A stretch of DNA of 8,063 nt from an uncultured Clostridia bacterium (GTDB lineage: Bacteria > Bacillota > Clostridia > Oscillospirales > Acutalibacteraceae), in assembly GCA_945926705.1 (NCBI GenBank), contig CAMEMA010000033.1:1-8063 (forward strand). Direction: 5' to 3'. Below the pieces are notes generated by a model. The model saw only the letters and a list, made by a program, of their open reading frames with translations. It ran no database searches and was not told the origin of the DNA. Positions 1 to 5,870 of this stretch are shown piece by piece; the first letter of the stretch is position 1; each line of letters starts with the position of its first letter. The position numbers and the translations under genes are program-made.

Positions 1-1494
1 AGTACGTCGATTTCTGCGGCACTTGGGTTGGCTGAATCAAAAAAAATATTAAATGAACCGGGACATGTTGTAGCTGTTATAGGAGATGGAGCTTTAACTG
101 GTGGGCTTGCATATGAGGGACTAAATAATGCAGGAAGATTTAAGAAAAATTTCATAATAGTTTTAAACGATAATAAAATGTCTATTTCTAAAAATGTTGG
201 TGCTGTCGCCAGATACCTTTCTGCAGCACGCATAAAGCCATCGTACGTTAAAGTTAAAAACGTTCTCGAAAAAATTCTTAATAAAAATTCAATAGGTATT
301 AAGCTAAAACAATGGATGAAATGCTCTAAATCAGCTGTGAAAAAATTAGTTTATAAAAACAGTATATTTGAGGATATGGGATTTGCTTATTACGGTCCTG
401 TAGATGGTCATAATTTCAATGATTTAGAAAAAGTAATGAACATAGCAAAAAATTTAAATAAGCCTGTAATCATTCATGTTATAACGAATAAAGGAAAAGG
501 TTACAGATTTGCGGAAAAAAATCCAAAAATTTATCATGGTGTTTCCTCTTTTGATGCTGTTAATGGACTTAATTTATTTAAACCTAAAAAAACATTTTCG
601 TCGTCTTTTGGAGATGCCATATGCAAATTTGCGGAAAATGACCCCCGAATCTGTGCGTTGACGGCAGCTATGGCAATAGGAACTGAACTTACGGAATTTA
701 AAAATAGATTCAAATCAAGATTTTTTGATGTTGGTATTGCCGAAGAACATGCTGTTACGTTTTCCGGAGGGCTTGCGGCCGGAGGGCTTATACCTGTTTT
801 TGCTGTATATTCTAGTTTTTTGCAAAGAGCTTATGATGAAATAATTCATGATATATCGTTACAAAAGTTCAAAATGGTTTTTGCCATTGATAGAGCAGGA
901 TTGGTAGGACAAGATGGTGAAACACACCAAGGAGTATTTGACATTTCATTTTTAAGTAGTATACCGGATATTACAATATATTCACCCTCATTTTTAGAAG
1001 AAGTAGAACCTATGTTGGAAAGTGCACTGTTTATTTCTCAAAAAATGGCAGCAATTAGGTATCCTAGGGGTTCAGAATTTAATAAGCCCTTGGAGTTCAA
1101 TTATACAGGGAATAAATACGATTTTTACGGAAATATAAATTCAGAAACTTTAATCATATCTTACGGAAGGATATTTTCCAATGCATATTTTGCAAGCAAG
1201 GAATTTGAGTCTGTATGTGTTTTAAAGCTTAATGTGGTTTATCCTGTTGATATGTCTGCTGTTGAAAAAAGTTTGAATTTTAAACATATAGTATTTTTTG
1301 AAGAATCTATGCTTTCAGGGGGAATAGGTGAAAAGTTTGGATTTTATTTGGCTCTAAAGAATTATAAAGGTGATTATTCGGTAAAAGCCATAAACGATGA
1401 ATTTGTTTCTCATGCTACTGTTGATTCGCAGTTGAAAAAATATGGATTAGATTTTTCTGGTATGGTAACTCTGTTATCAAATTTAACTAAGTGA
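1..1494 (+). CDS. dxs: 1-deoxy-D-xylulose-5-phosphate synthase, 5' end missing
   Basis: DXS condenses pyruvate and glyceraldehyde 3-phosphate, using thiamine diphosphate, to make DXP in the cytosol: the first step of the MEP isoprenoid pathway and a branch point to thiamine and pyridoxal. The frame is open from base 1; 497 residues are visible and, against a usual length near 620, about 120 are missing. The fragment begins in the conserved S-T-S-I-S-A-A-L-G segment. Visible motifs (fragment numbering) are the ThDP-binding GDGALTGG at 28-35, NDNKMSIS at 56-63, YYGPVDGH at 130-137, DVGIAEEHAV near 243-252 with the catalytic Glu at 248, and IDRAGLVGQDGETHQG near 296-311 with the conserved Asp305 and His309. 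RYPRGS follows, then the C-terminal transketolase domain. Nothing looks broken. The next 180 bases hold no + strand gene, so dxs ends its transcript here, though I see no clear terminator. Confidence 0.97.
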   Translation, partial: STSISAALGLAESKKILNEPGHVVAVIGDGALTGGLAYEGLNNAGRFKKNFIIVLNDNKMSISKNVGAVARYLSAARIKPSYVKVKNVLEKILNKNSIGIKLKQWMKCSKSAVKKLVYKNSIFEDMGFAYYGPVDGHNFNDLEKVMNIAKNLNKPVIIHVITNKGKGYRFAEKNPKIYHGVSSFDAVNGLNLFKPKKTFSSSFGDAICKFAENDPRICALTAAMAIGTELTEFKNRFKSRFFDVGIAEEHAVTFSGGLAAGGLIPVFAVYSSFLQRAYDEIIHDISLQKFKMVFAIDRAGLVGQDGETHQGVFDISFLSSIPDITIYSPSFLEEVEPMLESALFISQKMAAIRYPRGSEFNKPLEFNYTGNKYDFYGNINSETLIISYGRIFSNAYFASKEFESVCVLKLNVVYPVDMSAVEKSLNFKHIVFFEESMLSGGIGEKFGFYLALKNYKGDYSVKAINDEFVSHATVDSQLKKYGLDFSGMVTLLSNLTK

Positions 1495-1635
1495 AAAAAT
1501 TTTAAATGTTCATAATTTTATATCGATAACTGACTTTTTTATATAAATATCGGATAATCAACACAATTAATATTTTGATAGATTAAATTTAAATGATTTG
1601 AATTATAACTTATATTAGTTAATATATAATGAAAA

Positions 1636-1658
1636 AACCACTCAATTTACGAGCGGTT
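1636..1658 (-). terminator. Intrinsic terminator of the two-gene membrane/coiled-coil unit
   Basis: Read on the minus strand, arms AACCGCTC and GAGTGGTT (1651-1658 and 1636-1643) form an 8-bp stem with one G-U pair and a 7-base loop. The stem runs directly into six U (complement of 1632-1637). It lies 17 bases after the stop codon of the 155-residue gene. On the plus strand the same pair is an A-C mismatch, and no U-run follows, so it is oriented for the minus strand. Confidence 0.85.
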
Positions 1659-1675
1659 CAATTTTATCTTTATTA

Positions 1676-2143
1676 TTACCCAAACAGTCCACCCAAAAAT
1701 CTTTTTGGTTTATCATTAACCTTTCCAGTACCACCATTGTCATTATCGCCATTACCTTTGATTGTGGCACTTGCGTCAGCGCTATTAGTTCCATCATCAA
1801 TGGAGTCTTTATCCAAATTGACTTTTTGATTTAAGTCTTGCAATTTTAAATTTATGGAAGAAAGTGTATTTTTTATCTCCTCGGATTGAGCTTCAAATAA
1901 ATCTTTATCTGAAATTTTACTTTTTATTTTTTTAATTTTTTTGTTATATTTTTCAAATTTTTTTTCCAATAAAGTTATGTCTGCACGGACCTCTTTGGTT
2001 TTTTCTATTATATTTTTATTTAAATTATCTGTAATTTTTAATTCAGCATCTTTTAACATACACTTCGTCAGCACCAAAGATGTTGCAACAGCAATTGACA
2101 ATGTAACAACTGAGCTTAAAATCATTTTTAAGTTTAGTTCCAT
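1676..2143 (-). CDS. Unknown single-pass membrane protein with coiled coil and Gly/Asn/Asp-rich tail
   Basis: Not recognised. The 155-residue product has a hydrophobic segment at about 7-27, best read as a membrane anchor with the rest probably outside the cytoplasm or along the membrane. A highly charged helical stretch rich in Lys, Glu, Ile and Leu at about 35-110 is probably a coiled coil. A low-complexity Gly/Asn/Asp/Ser/Thr linker covers 111-144, and the short basic end is KPKRFLGGLFG. The ATG start is supported by AGAGAGG (complement of about 2154-2160), 10 bases upstream. It is second in a unit with the 165-residue gene: 37 bases separate them, with no room for a separate promoter, and a terminator follows. 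The shared design (one N-terminal anchor, long helix) suggests the two act together, perhaps as a scaffold or envelope spacer; that is inference. A shorter + strand ORF over part of this stretch is a shadow. Confidence 0.75.
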   Translation of the reverse strand: MELNLKMILSSVVTLSIAVATSLVLTKCMLKDAELKITDNLNKNIIEKTKEVRADITLLEKKFEKYNKKIKKIKSKISDKDLFEAQSEEIKNTLSSINLKLQDLNQKVNLDKDSIDDGTNSADASATIKGNGDNDNGGTGKVNDKPKRFLGGLFG

Positions 2144-2180
2144 AATTGTTTTACCTCTCTCAATTATTTATTTCTTCTTG

Positions 2181-2678
2181 CTAGTAATTGAAGCGAATTC
2201 CTTCCCAAATACCTATTCCTCCGGCGGCTTCTACTCCCTTATTGAATGCATCTACAGCTTTTTTAATACCCGACGTAATTCCTGCAGCATTCTCGATTAT
2301 TTGTGAAAGGTTATCTTTATCCTTAAGAATGCTATTTAAGGAACTCAAACATTCATTTGTATTTTCAGTAATGCCTATAAGATTTTCTTTAATTTTTTCT
2401 TGATCTTTTTTGTCACCCAAAATATTATTAATAGATCCCAAAATTTTATCAGCTTTTTCAGTAGTGTTTTTAACATTTTTTATGATTTCTTGTAAATTGT
2501 CACCCATTTCCTTTTGTTTTAAATCATCACCCACAATATTTAAAATTCCTTGTCTTACACATGGAGAAGACATCTGAATTTTAAAAGTAAAACATGTTAC
2601 ACAGCCTATTAAAGATACTAAAAGTGTATTTACTAAAATTCGGCTAACAGTAGAACCCCATCCAGAAATTTTAACCAC
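2181..2678 (-). CDS. Unknown membrane-anchored protein with three 31-residue helical repeats
   Basis: Not recognised as a named family. The 165-residue product has a hydrophobic segment at about 13-32, then a long amphipathic region. Residues 64-94, 95-125 and 126-156 align without gaps as three 31-residue repeats. Each has Ile at position 2, Asn at 5, Thr at 10 and Asn at 21, with Leu/Val at 17 and a hydrophobic residue at 20. A partial earlier copy may lie around 45-63. The pattern (I..NL..IT.N......LN.IL.DK) resembles the helical tails of MlaD/MCE-type lipid-transfer proteins, but there is no MCE beta-barrel domain, so the resemblance may only reflect helix periodicity. The start is GTG; AGAGG sits about 4 bases before it, a short but usable spacing. 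It is first in a two-gene unit behind a consensus promoter. Confidence 0.75.
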   Translation of the reverse strand: MVKISGWGSTVSRILVNTLLVSLIGCVTCFTFKIQMSSPCVRQGILNIVGDDLKQKEMGDNLQEIIKNVKNTTEKADKILGSINNILGDKKDQEKIKENLIGITENTNECLSSLNSILKDKDNLSQIIENAAGITSGIKKAVDAFNKGVEAAGGIGIWEGIRFNY

Positions 2679-2714
2679 AGCCCCTCTACTAATTTTTAAT
2701 TATTCTTTTACTAT

Positions 2715-2743
2715 ATTATAACATTATTCTTTAGATTTGTCAA
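2715..2743 (-). promoter_or_regulatory. Consensus sigma-A promoter inside the 3' end of nth
   Basis: On the minus strand TTGACA (complement of 2738-2743) and TATAAT (complement of 2715-2720) are separated by exactly 17 bases: both hexamers match consensus fully at ideal spacing. The expected start of transcription is near 2708, giving a leader of about 30 bases before the GTG at 2678. The -35 box and part of the spacer lie within nth coding sequence. It should make the two downstream genes independent of nth. Confidence 0.85.
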
Positions 2744-3365
2744 TATAATAGCTACATATTTTTTTTAAACAACACTCATAGCATTTTGGGTTTCGAGCTG
2801 TACAAACTTTTCTTCCATGGTCTATCACTCTATGGCAAAATTTAAGCATTTCCAAAGGTGGAATCAAGTTTTCCATAATTTTTTCAATTTTTAAAGCATT
2901 TTTACTGCAATGAAACCCAAGTCTTTTTGTGATCCTTATAAAATGAGTGTCTACAACTATTCCGGGTTTATTAAATATCTCTCCTAAAAAAAGGTTTGCT
3001 GTTTTCCTCCCAATTCCCGGCAATGTAATAAGGTCTGTTAAATTGTCAGGGATTTTTCCTCTAAATCTGTTTTTTATTATTTTACACATATTTACTATAT
3101 CACAAGATTTTATTTTATAAAATCCACAAGGATATATGTATTTTTCTATTTTTTCAGGTTCAGCATTTGAAAATTCTTCTAGATTTTTAAAATCGGCAAA
3201 CAATGACGGTGTGACTGAATTCACTCGAGCGTCCGTACACTGAGCAGAGAGACGTATGGATATTAAAAATTCAAGAGGTGTATTGTATATTAGAGAACAA
3301 GATGCATTCGGGTATTGCTCTTTCAAAATTTTAACTGCAGATTGAGCACGTTCCATATCTGTCAT
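2724..3365 (-). CDS. nth: Endonuclease III (DNA glycosylase/AP lyase)
   Basis: Base-excision repair enzyme that removes oxidised pyrimidines from DNA and cleaves the abasic site by beta-elimination. The 213 residues match the usual length of about 210. LSAQCTD at 39-45 corresponds to the family's LSAQ.TD. The helix-hairpin-helix LPGIGRKTA at 115-123 carries the catalytic Lys121. VDTHFIRITKRLG at 138-150 carries the catalytic Asp139. The C-terminal [4Fe-4S] loop is intact as C188-x6-C195-x2-C198-x5-C204. The ATG at 3365 is chosen because AAAGGAG lies 8 bases upstream; a second ATG three codons later is less well placed. It is divergent from the lipase-like gene across 69 bases, in which I could not pick a convincing promoter for either. 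Transcription may read on into the downstream pair, which also has its own promoter. Confidence 0.96.
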   Translation of the reverse strand: MTDMERAQSAVKILKEQYPNASCSLIYNTPLEFLISIRLSAQCTDARVNSVTPSLFADFKNLEEFSNAEPEKIEKYIYPCGFYKIKSCDIVNMCKIIKNRFRGKIPDNLTDLITLPGIGRKTANLFLGEIFNKPGIVVDTHFIRITKRLGFHCSKNALKIEKIMENLIPPLEMLKFCHRVIDHGRKVCTARNPKCYECCLKKICSYYIDKSKE

Positions 3366-3434
3366 AATTTAATCTCCTTTTTAAATTTATTATTTCTTAT
3401 AAACTTTCATATATTTAATCGAGGTGAATTTCGA

Positions 3435-4103
3435 TTGAATAAAAAAACCATAATTAAGATGCTTGAGTATTGCGGAATGTCTTATGTTAATCACCAACCA
3501 TGTGTAAAAGATGAAAAAATTATATTTATAAATGATAAAAAAACAGATGTTCAATGTTTTGTAAGAATTGTGAAAGATACATCAATTATTGCTTTTCGTG
3601 GTTCTGATTCTTTAAAAGATTGGAAAGTAGACTCTAAATTTTGGAAAACTGTTGTCCCTTACAACAATTATTCTTCTAAAATCAGAGTACATTCAGGTTT
3701 TATAAGTACATATAAATCTAAAAATGTCAGAGGAAAAATTCATAAAATTATAACTGATAAAATAAGAAAAGTTTATGTAACGGGTCATTCTTATGGAGCG
3801 GCATTGGCTATTTTGTGCGCTGTAGACCTTGAATATAATTTCCCGGATAAAAATTATGAAGTAGTAGTTTTCGGCTGTCCCAGAGTGGGAAATAGTGCTT
3901 TTAAGAAATCGTATAATTTAAGACTTTTCAAAACTCTTAGGGTAGAAAATAAAAACGATATAGTTCCCAAAGTTCCTTTTGCTTTTTTAGGTTACAGACA
4001 TTTAGGAGCAAAACTTGCAGTCGGGAAAAACAGTCCGTTCAGACCCTTTTCAATGAAGAAGCATAGTTTACAGGAATATTATTCAAGCATATGGGATGTT
4101 TAA
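3435..4103 (+). CDS. Class 3 lipase-like alpha/beta hydrolase, cytoplasmic
   Basis: Predicted serine ester hydrolase of the fungal-type lipase (class 3) family; the real substrate is unknown. Numbered from the chosen start, the family blocks occur in order: IIAFRGSDSLKDWKVD at 51-66 (oxyanion region), VHSGFISTY at 85-93, VTGHSYGAALA at 115-125 with nucleophile Ser119, VVVFGCPRVGNSAF at 143-156, NKNDIVPKVP at 172-181 with the acid Asp175, and a late KKHSLQEYY with His210 as the likely catalytic base. The start is taken as TTG at 3435 because GAGGTG ends 8 bases upstream. The frame stays open upstream to 3315, but that part overlaps the start of nth and has no ribosome binding site. The 222-residue product has no signal peptide or membrane segment, so it should act inside the cell. 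A weak terminator hairpin follows at 4154. Confidence 0.87.
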   Translation: MNKKTIIKMLEYCGMSYVNHQPCVKDEKIIFINDKKTDVQCFVRIVKDTSIIAFRGSDSLKDWKVDSKFWKTVVPYNNYSSKIRVHSGFISTYKSKNVRGKIHKIITDKIRKVYVTGHSYGAALAILCAVDLEYNFPDKNYEVVVFGCPRVGNSAFKKSYNLRLFKTLRVENKNDIVPKVPFAFLGYRHLGAKLAVGKNSPFRPFSMKKHSLQEYYSSIWDV

Positions 4104-4285
4104 AATTTTTCTTAATTTTTTTGATTTCATTACTTATACTTTGTTTATTTTCAGCAATTGGTATAATTGCGTTTTTTGTTTTAAAATTCATTTTTTGTTG
4201 TTTTTTCCCAGTACTGTTTAAAAGCGGATTCATTCTTGTTATTTTGGGGATAATAATATTTCTTGTTTTTAATTTCGTCAGGTAA
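4091..4285 (+). CDS. Possible small hydrophobic membrane protein (doubtful)
   Basis: Open frame of 64 residues, almost wholly hydrophobic, with two likely membrane segments at about 4-35 and 45-62 and a terminal Arg. For: the ATG overlaps the last 13 bases of the lipase-like gene, as in translational coupling, and the Lys/hydrophobic pattern looks like a small two-helix membrane protein. Against: the nearest purine-rich stretch (AGGA, about 4071-4074) is too far from the ATG; the final 105 bases lie antisense to the end of rarA; a terminator-like hairpin falls inside it; and T-rich sequence readily yields Phe/Leu/Ile-rich frames by chance. If real it may depend on lipase translation. Confidence 0.33.
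   Translation: MGCLKFFLIFLISLLILCLFSAIGIIAFFVLKFIFCCFFPVLFKSGFILVILGIIIFLVFNFVR
4154..4177 (+). terminator. Probable weak intrinsic terminator after the lipase-like gene
   Basis: GCAATT (4154-4159) and AATTGC (4165-4170) form a perfect 6-bp stem with a 5-base loop, followed by G and six T (4172-4177). The stem is AT-rich, so termination may be partial. It lies 50 bases past the lipase stop codon. On the minus strand no U-run follows, so it does not obviously serve rarA. Confidence 0.5.
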
Positions 4286-5452
4286 ATATTGTTGATTTAT
4301 CCAATGATTGTTATAATCGTGAGGGTAAAGATAATTCTTCAAATTAATTTTACTTTCGAGCGTGCTGTCACAGTGTGCATTTTTTAAATTTCTTGGAATT
4401 TCGTAATTTTTTCCGCTTTTTATATCTTGGATTGCTGAATTTATAGCTTTGTAAGCTGAATTTGATTTGGGAGACAGTGCTGCTATTATCACTGCATCAG
4501 CGAGAGGAATTCGTGCTTCCGGAAGACCTACTTGAAGCGCTATATCGGTTAAAGATTTTATAGTGGGAATAATATTCGGATAAGCCAGTCCTACATCTTC
4601 ACATACACAAATTAAAAGTCTTCTGCAGATACTGTGTAATTCTCCTGTTTCCAAAAGTTTAGCAAGATAATATATTGAAGCATCAGGGTCAGAACCTCTT
4701 ATTGATTTTTGAAAAGCAGAAAGTAAATCATAATGGTCATCTCCCGTTTTGTTATATCCGGCAAAAGAATTTTCTTCCAATGTTTCTAAAATACTTAAAC
4801 TATTAAGATTTTTTATATTATCTTCACCTTCACAAGATAAAAAGCAAATTTCTAATGCGTTTATCGCACGACGTACGTCACCTTTTGAAAGTGATGAGAT
4901 TCTTTCAATTGTTTTATCTGATATTTTAATAACTGTATTTTGTTCTTTTTCCAAAAACTTTATGGCTCTAACCAATGCTTTATTTATTTCATCTGCAGGT
5001 GCACGTTTAAATTCAAAAACCTGTGAACGGCTTAAAACAGCGGGAAATATATAAAAATATGGATTTTCCGTAGTGGAAGCTATAAGAGTGATTTCCCCAT
5101 TTTCCATGAATTCAAGCAATGTTTGTTGTTGTTTTTTGTTAAAATATTGTATCTCATCTATGTATAAAAGTATACCATTGGGAGATGTTAGTGGATTTAT
5201 TTGTAAAATTACACTTTTAATATCGGAAAGGGAAGAGGATGTTGCATTTATTTTATAAAATTGTTTATTTGATTTTTTTGAAATTATTTGAGCAGCAGTT
5301 GTTTTCCCTGTACCGGGAGGTCCATAAAAAATCATATTAGGAATATTTGATGATTTTACTAATTTTTCAAATGAATCTCCAAAAATATGCTTTTGACCTA
5401 CTAGTTCACATAATTTTTGAGGTCTCAATCTTTCCGCTAAGGGTGCAATCAT
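4181..5452 (-). CDS. rarA: Replication-associated recombination protein A (AAA+ ATPase)
   Basis: RarA (MgsA, the bacterial relative of WRNIP1/Mgs1) is a clamp-loader-like AAA+ ATPase that acts on stalled replication forks with SSB. Residues from the chosen start: APLAERLRP at 3-11, typical of the family N terminus; Walker A GPPGTGKT at 44-51; Walker B LLYIDEI at 95-101; sensor 1 ASTTENPYF at 125-133; arginine-finger LSRSQVFEF at 140-148; sensor 2 GDVRRAINALE at 191-201. The C-terminal tetramerisation region follows with SAFQKSIRGSDPDASIYYLA at 245-264, RRLLICVCEDVGLAYP at 277-292, PKSNSAY at 328-334 and YLPDEI at 389-394. Length 423 is normal. ATG at 5452 is preferred over an upstream TTG at 5476 because GGAG sits 7 bases before it and the protein then begins like its relatives. 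The 3' end converges on the lipase-like gene. Confidence 0.95.
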   Translation of the reverse strand: MIAPLAERLRPQKLCELVGQKHIFGDSFEKLVKSSNIPNMIFYGPPGTGKTTAAQIISKKSNKQFYKINATSSSLSDIKSVILQINPLTSPNGILLYIDEIQYFNKKQQQTLLEFMENGEITLIASTTENPYFYIFPAVLSRSQVFEFKRAPADEINKALVRAIKFLEKEQNTVIKISDKTIERISSLSKGDVRRAINALEICFLSCEGEDNIKNLNSLSILETLEENSFAGYNKTGDDHYDLLSAFQKSIRGSDPDASIYYLAKLLETGELHSICRRLLICVCEDVGLAYPNIIPTIKSLTDIALQVGLPEARIPLADAVIIAALSPKSNSAYKAINSAIQDIKSGKNYEIPRNLKNAHCDSTLESKINLKNYLYPHDYNNHWINQQYLPDEIKNKKYYYPQNNKNESAFKQYWEKTTKNEF

Positions 5453-5485
5453 AAATTTTCTCCGGATTATACTCAATAAATTTAT

Positions 5486-5515
5486 TTTACAAAATTCTTT
5501 AAAATATATTATAAT
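5486..5515 (+). promoter_or_regulatory. Probable promoter of the small membrane protein-queH operon
   Basis: TTTACA (5486-5491, five of six matches to TTGACA) and TATAAT (5510-5515) are separated by 18 bases, predicting a start near 5522 and a leader of about 58 bases. A second TATAAT at 5541-5546 has only a poor -35 (TTAAGA, 5517-5522). The -10 box is part of a perfect 12-bp palindrome (5506-5517) that also presents TATAAT on the minus strand, facing rarA. Confidence 0.55.
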
Positions 5516-5536
5516 ATTAAGAAGAATAAAAATAAA
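5508..5536 (-). promoter_or_regulatory. Possible rarA promoter sharing the same -10 palindrome
   Basis: The minus strand reads TATAAT at the complement of 5508-5513, with a weak TTTATT 17 bases upstream (complement of 5531-5536). The start would be near 5501, leaving a leader of about 49 bases to the rarA ATG. Only the -10 is convincing, and AT-rich sequence gives such boxes often. Confidence 0.3.
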
Positions 5537-5579
5537 GTACTATAATGTATTTTAAAAAAGAAAGAGGAATTTAAAAATT

Positions 5580-5867
5580 ATGGAATCAGTAGCTGAATTT
5601 GTAAAGAGTATATCTAATCAGGAATTTATTTGGACATTTATGTCATGGATAATGTCTGCAATTGCTTTGGCGGGTACATTGATGAATGCGGAAAGAAATA
5701 AGTGGGGATTTGCTTTTTGGCTGGTATCTAATTTATACATGAGTATAAGATTTTTTGTGATAGGGGAATATGCTCAAAGTGCTCTATTTTTTGTTTATTT
5801 TCTCTTAGCTATAAGGGGAATCTTTGCTTGGACAAAAAAAGAAAAACAAGATTATAAAAAGGCATAA
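5580..5867 (+). CDS. Small three-helix membrane protein resembling half of a PnuC/SWEET-fold transporter
   Basis: The 95-residue protein has three predicted membrane helices at about 17-36, 41-61 and 64-85, a charged KKEKQDYKK end and no signal peptide. The layout (helix, short NKWGFAFWLVSN turn, helix, GEYAQS, helix ending in W) recalls one triple-helix bundle of PnuC-type vitamin transporters and SemiSWEET proteins. Full PnuC is more than twice as long with seven helices, so this product would have to dimerise to make a pore. Substrate is not known: nicotinamide riboside would fit PnuC, but the coupled queH downstream makes a deazapurine precursor a guess worth testing. AGAGG lies about 12 bases before the ATG, rather far. 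The stop codon is 3 bases from the queH start, so the two are surely cotranscribed. Confidence 0.8.
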   Translation: MESVAEFVKSISNQEFIWTFMSWIMSAIALAGTLMNAERNKWGFAFWLVSNLYMSIRFFVIGEYAQSALFFVYFLLAIRGIFAWTKKEKQDYKKA

Positions 5868-5870
5868 TGA

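Noticed and set aside
1495..1635. Terminator or promoter after dxs
   Set aside because: Only AT-rich partial repeats (ATATCGATA, TATCGGATA) are present, with no stable GC stem. A TTGAAT/TATAAT pair here has a 21-base spacer and drives no gene.
1629..1829. Plus-strand ORF of 66 codons, Pro/Leu/Ser-rich
   Set aside because: It is antisense to the Gly/Asn tail of the 155-residue gene, runs through that gene's terminator and has no ribosome binding site.
1941..2403. Plus-strand ORFs at 1941-2306 and 2188-2403
   Set aside because: Both are antisense shadows of the two minus-strand genes, which have a promoter, ribosome binding sites and repeat structure.
3315..3434. Upstream extension of the lipase-like gene by 40 codons
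   Set aside because: It overlaps the nth start in antisense, has no ribosome binding site and is not lipase-like; GAGGTG plus TTG at 3435 is better.
3366..3434. Promoters for nth or the lipase in the divergent gap
   Set aside because: Weak -10-like boxes occur on both strands but without acceptable -35 boxes at 16-18 bases.
5453..5476. Eight-residue N-terminal extension of RarA from a TTG
   Set aside because: No ribosome binding site precedes it; GGAG at 7 bases supports ATG 5452, which gives the usual family N terminus.
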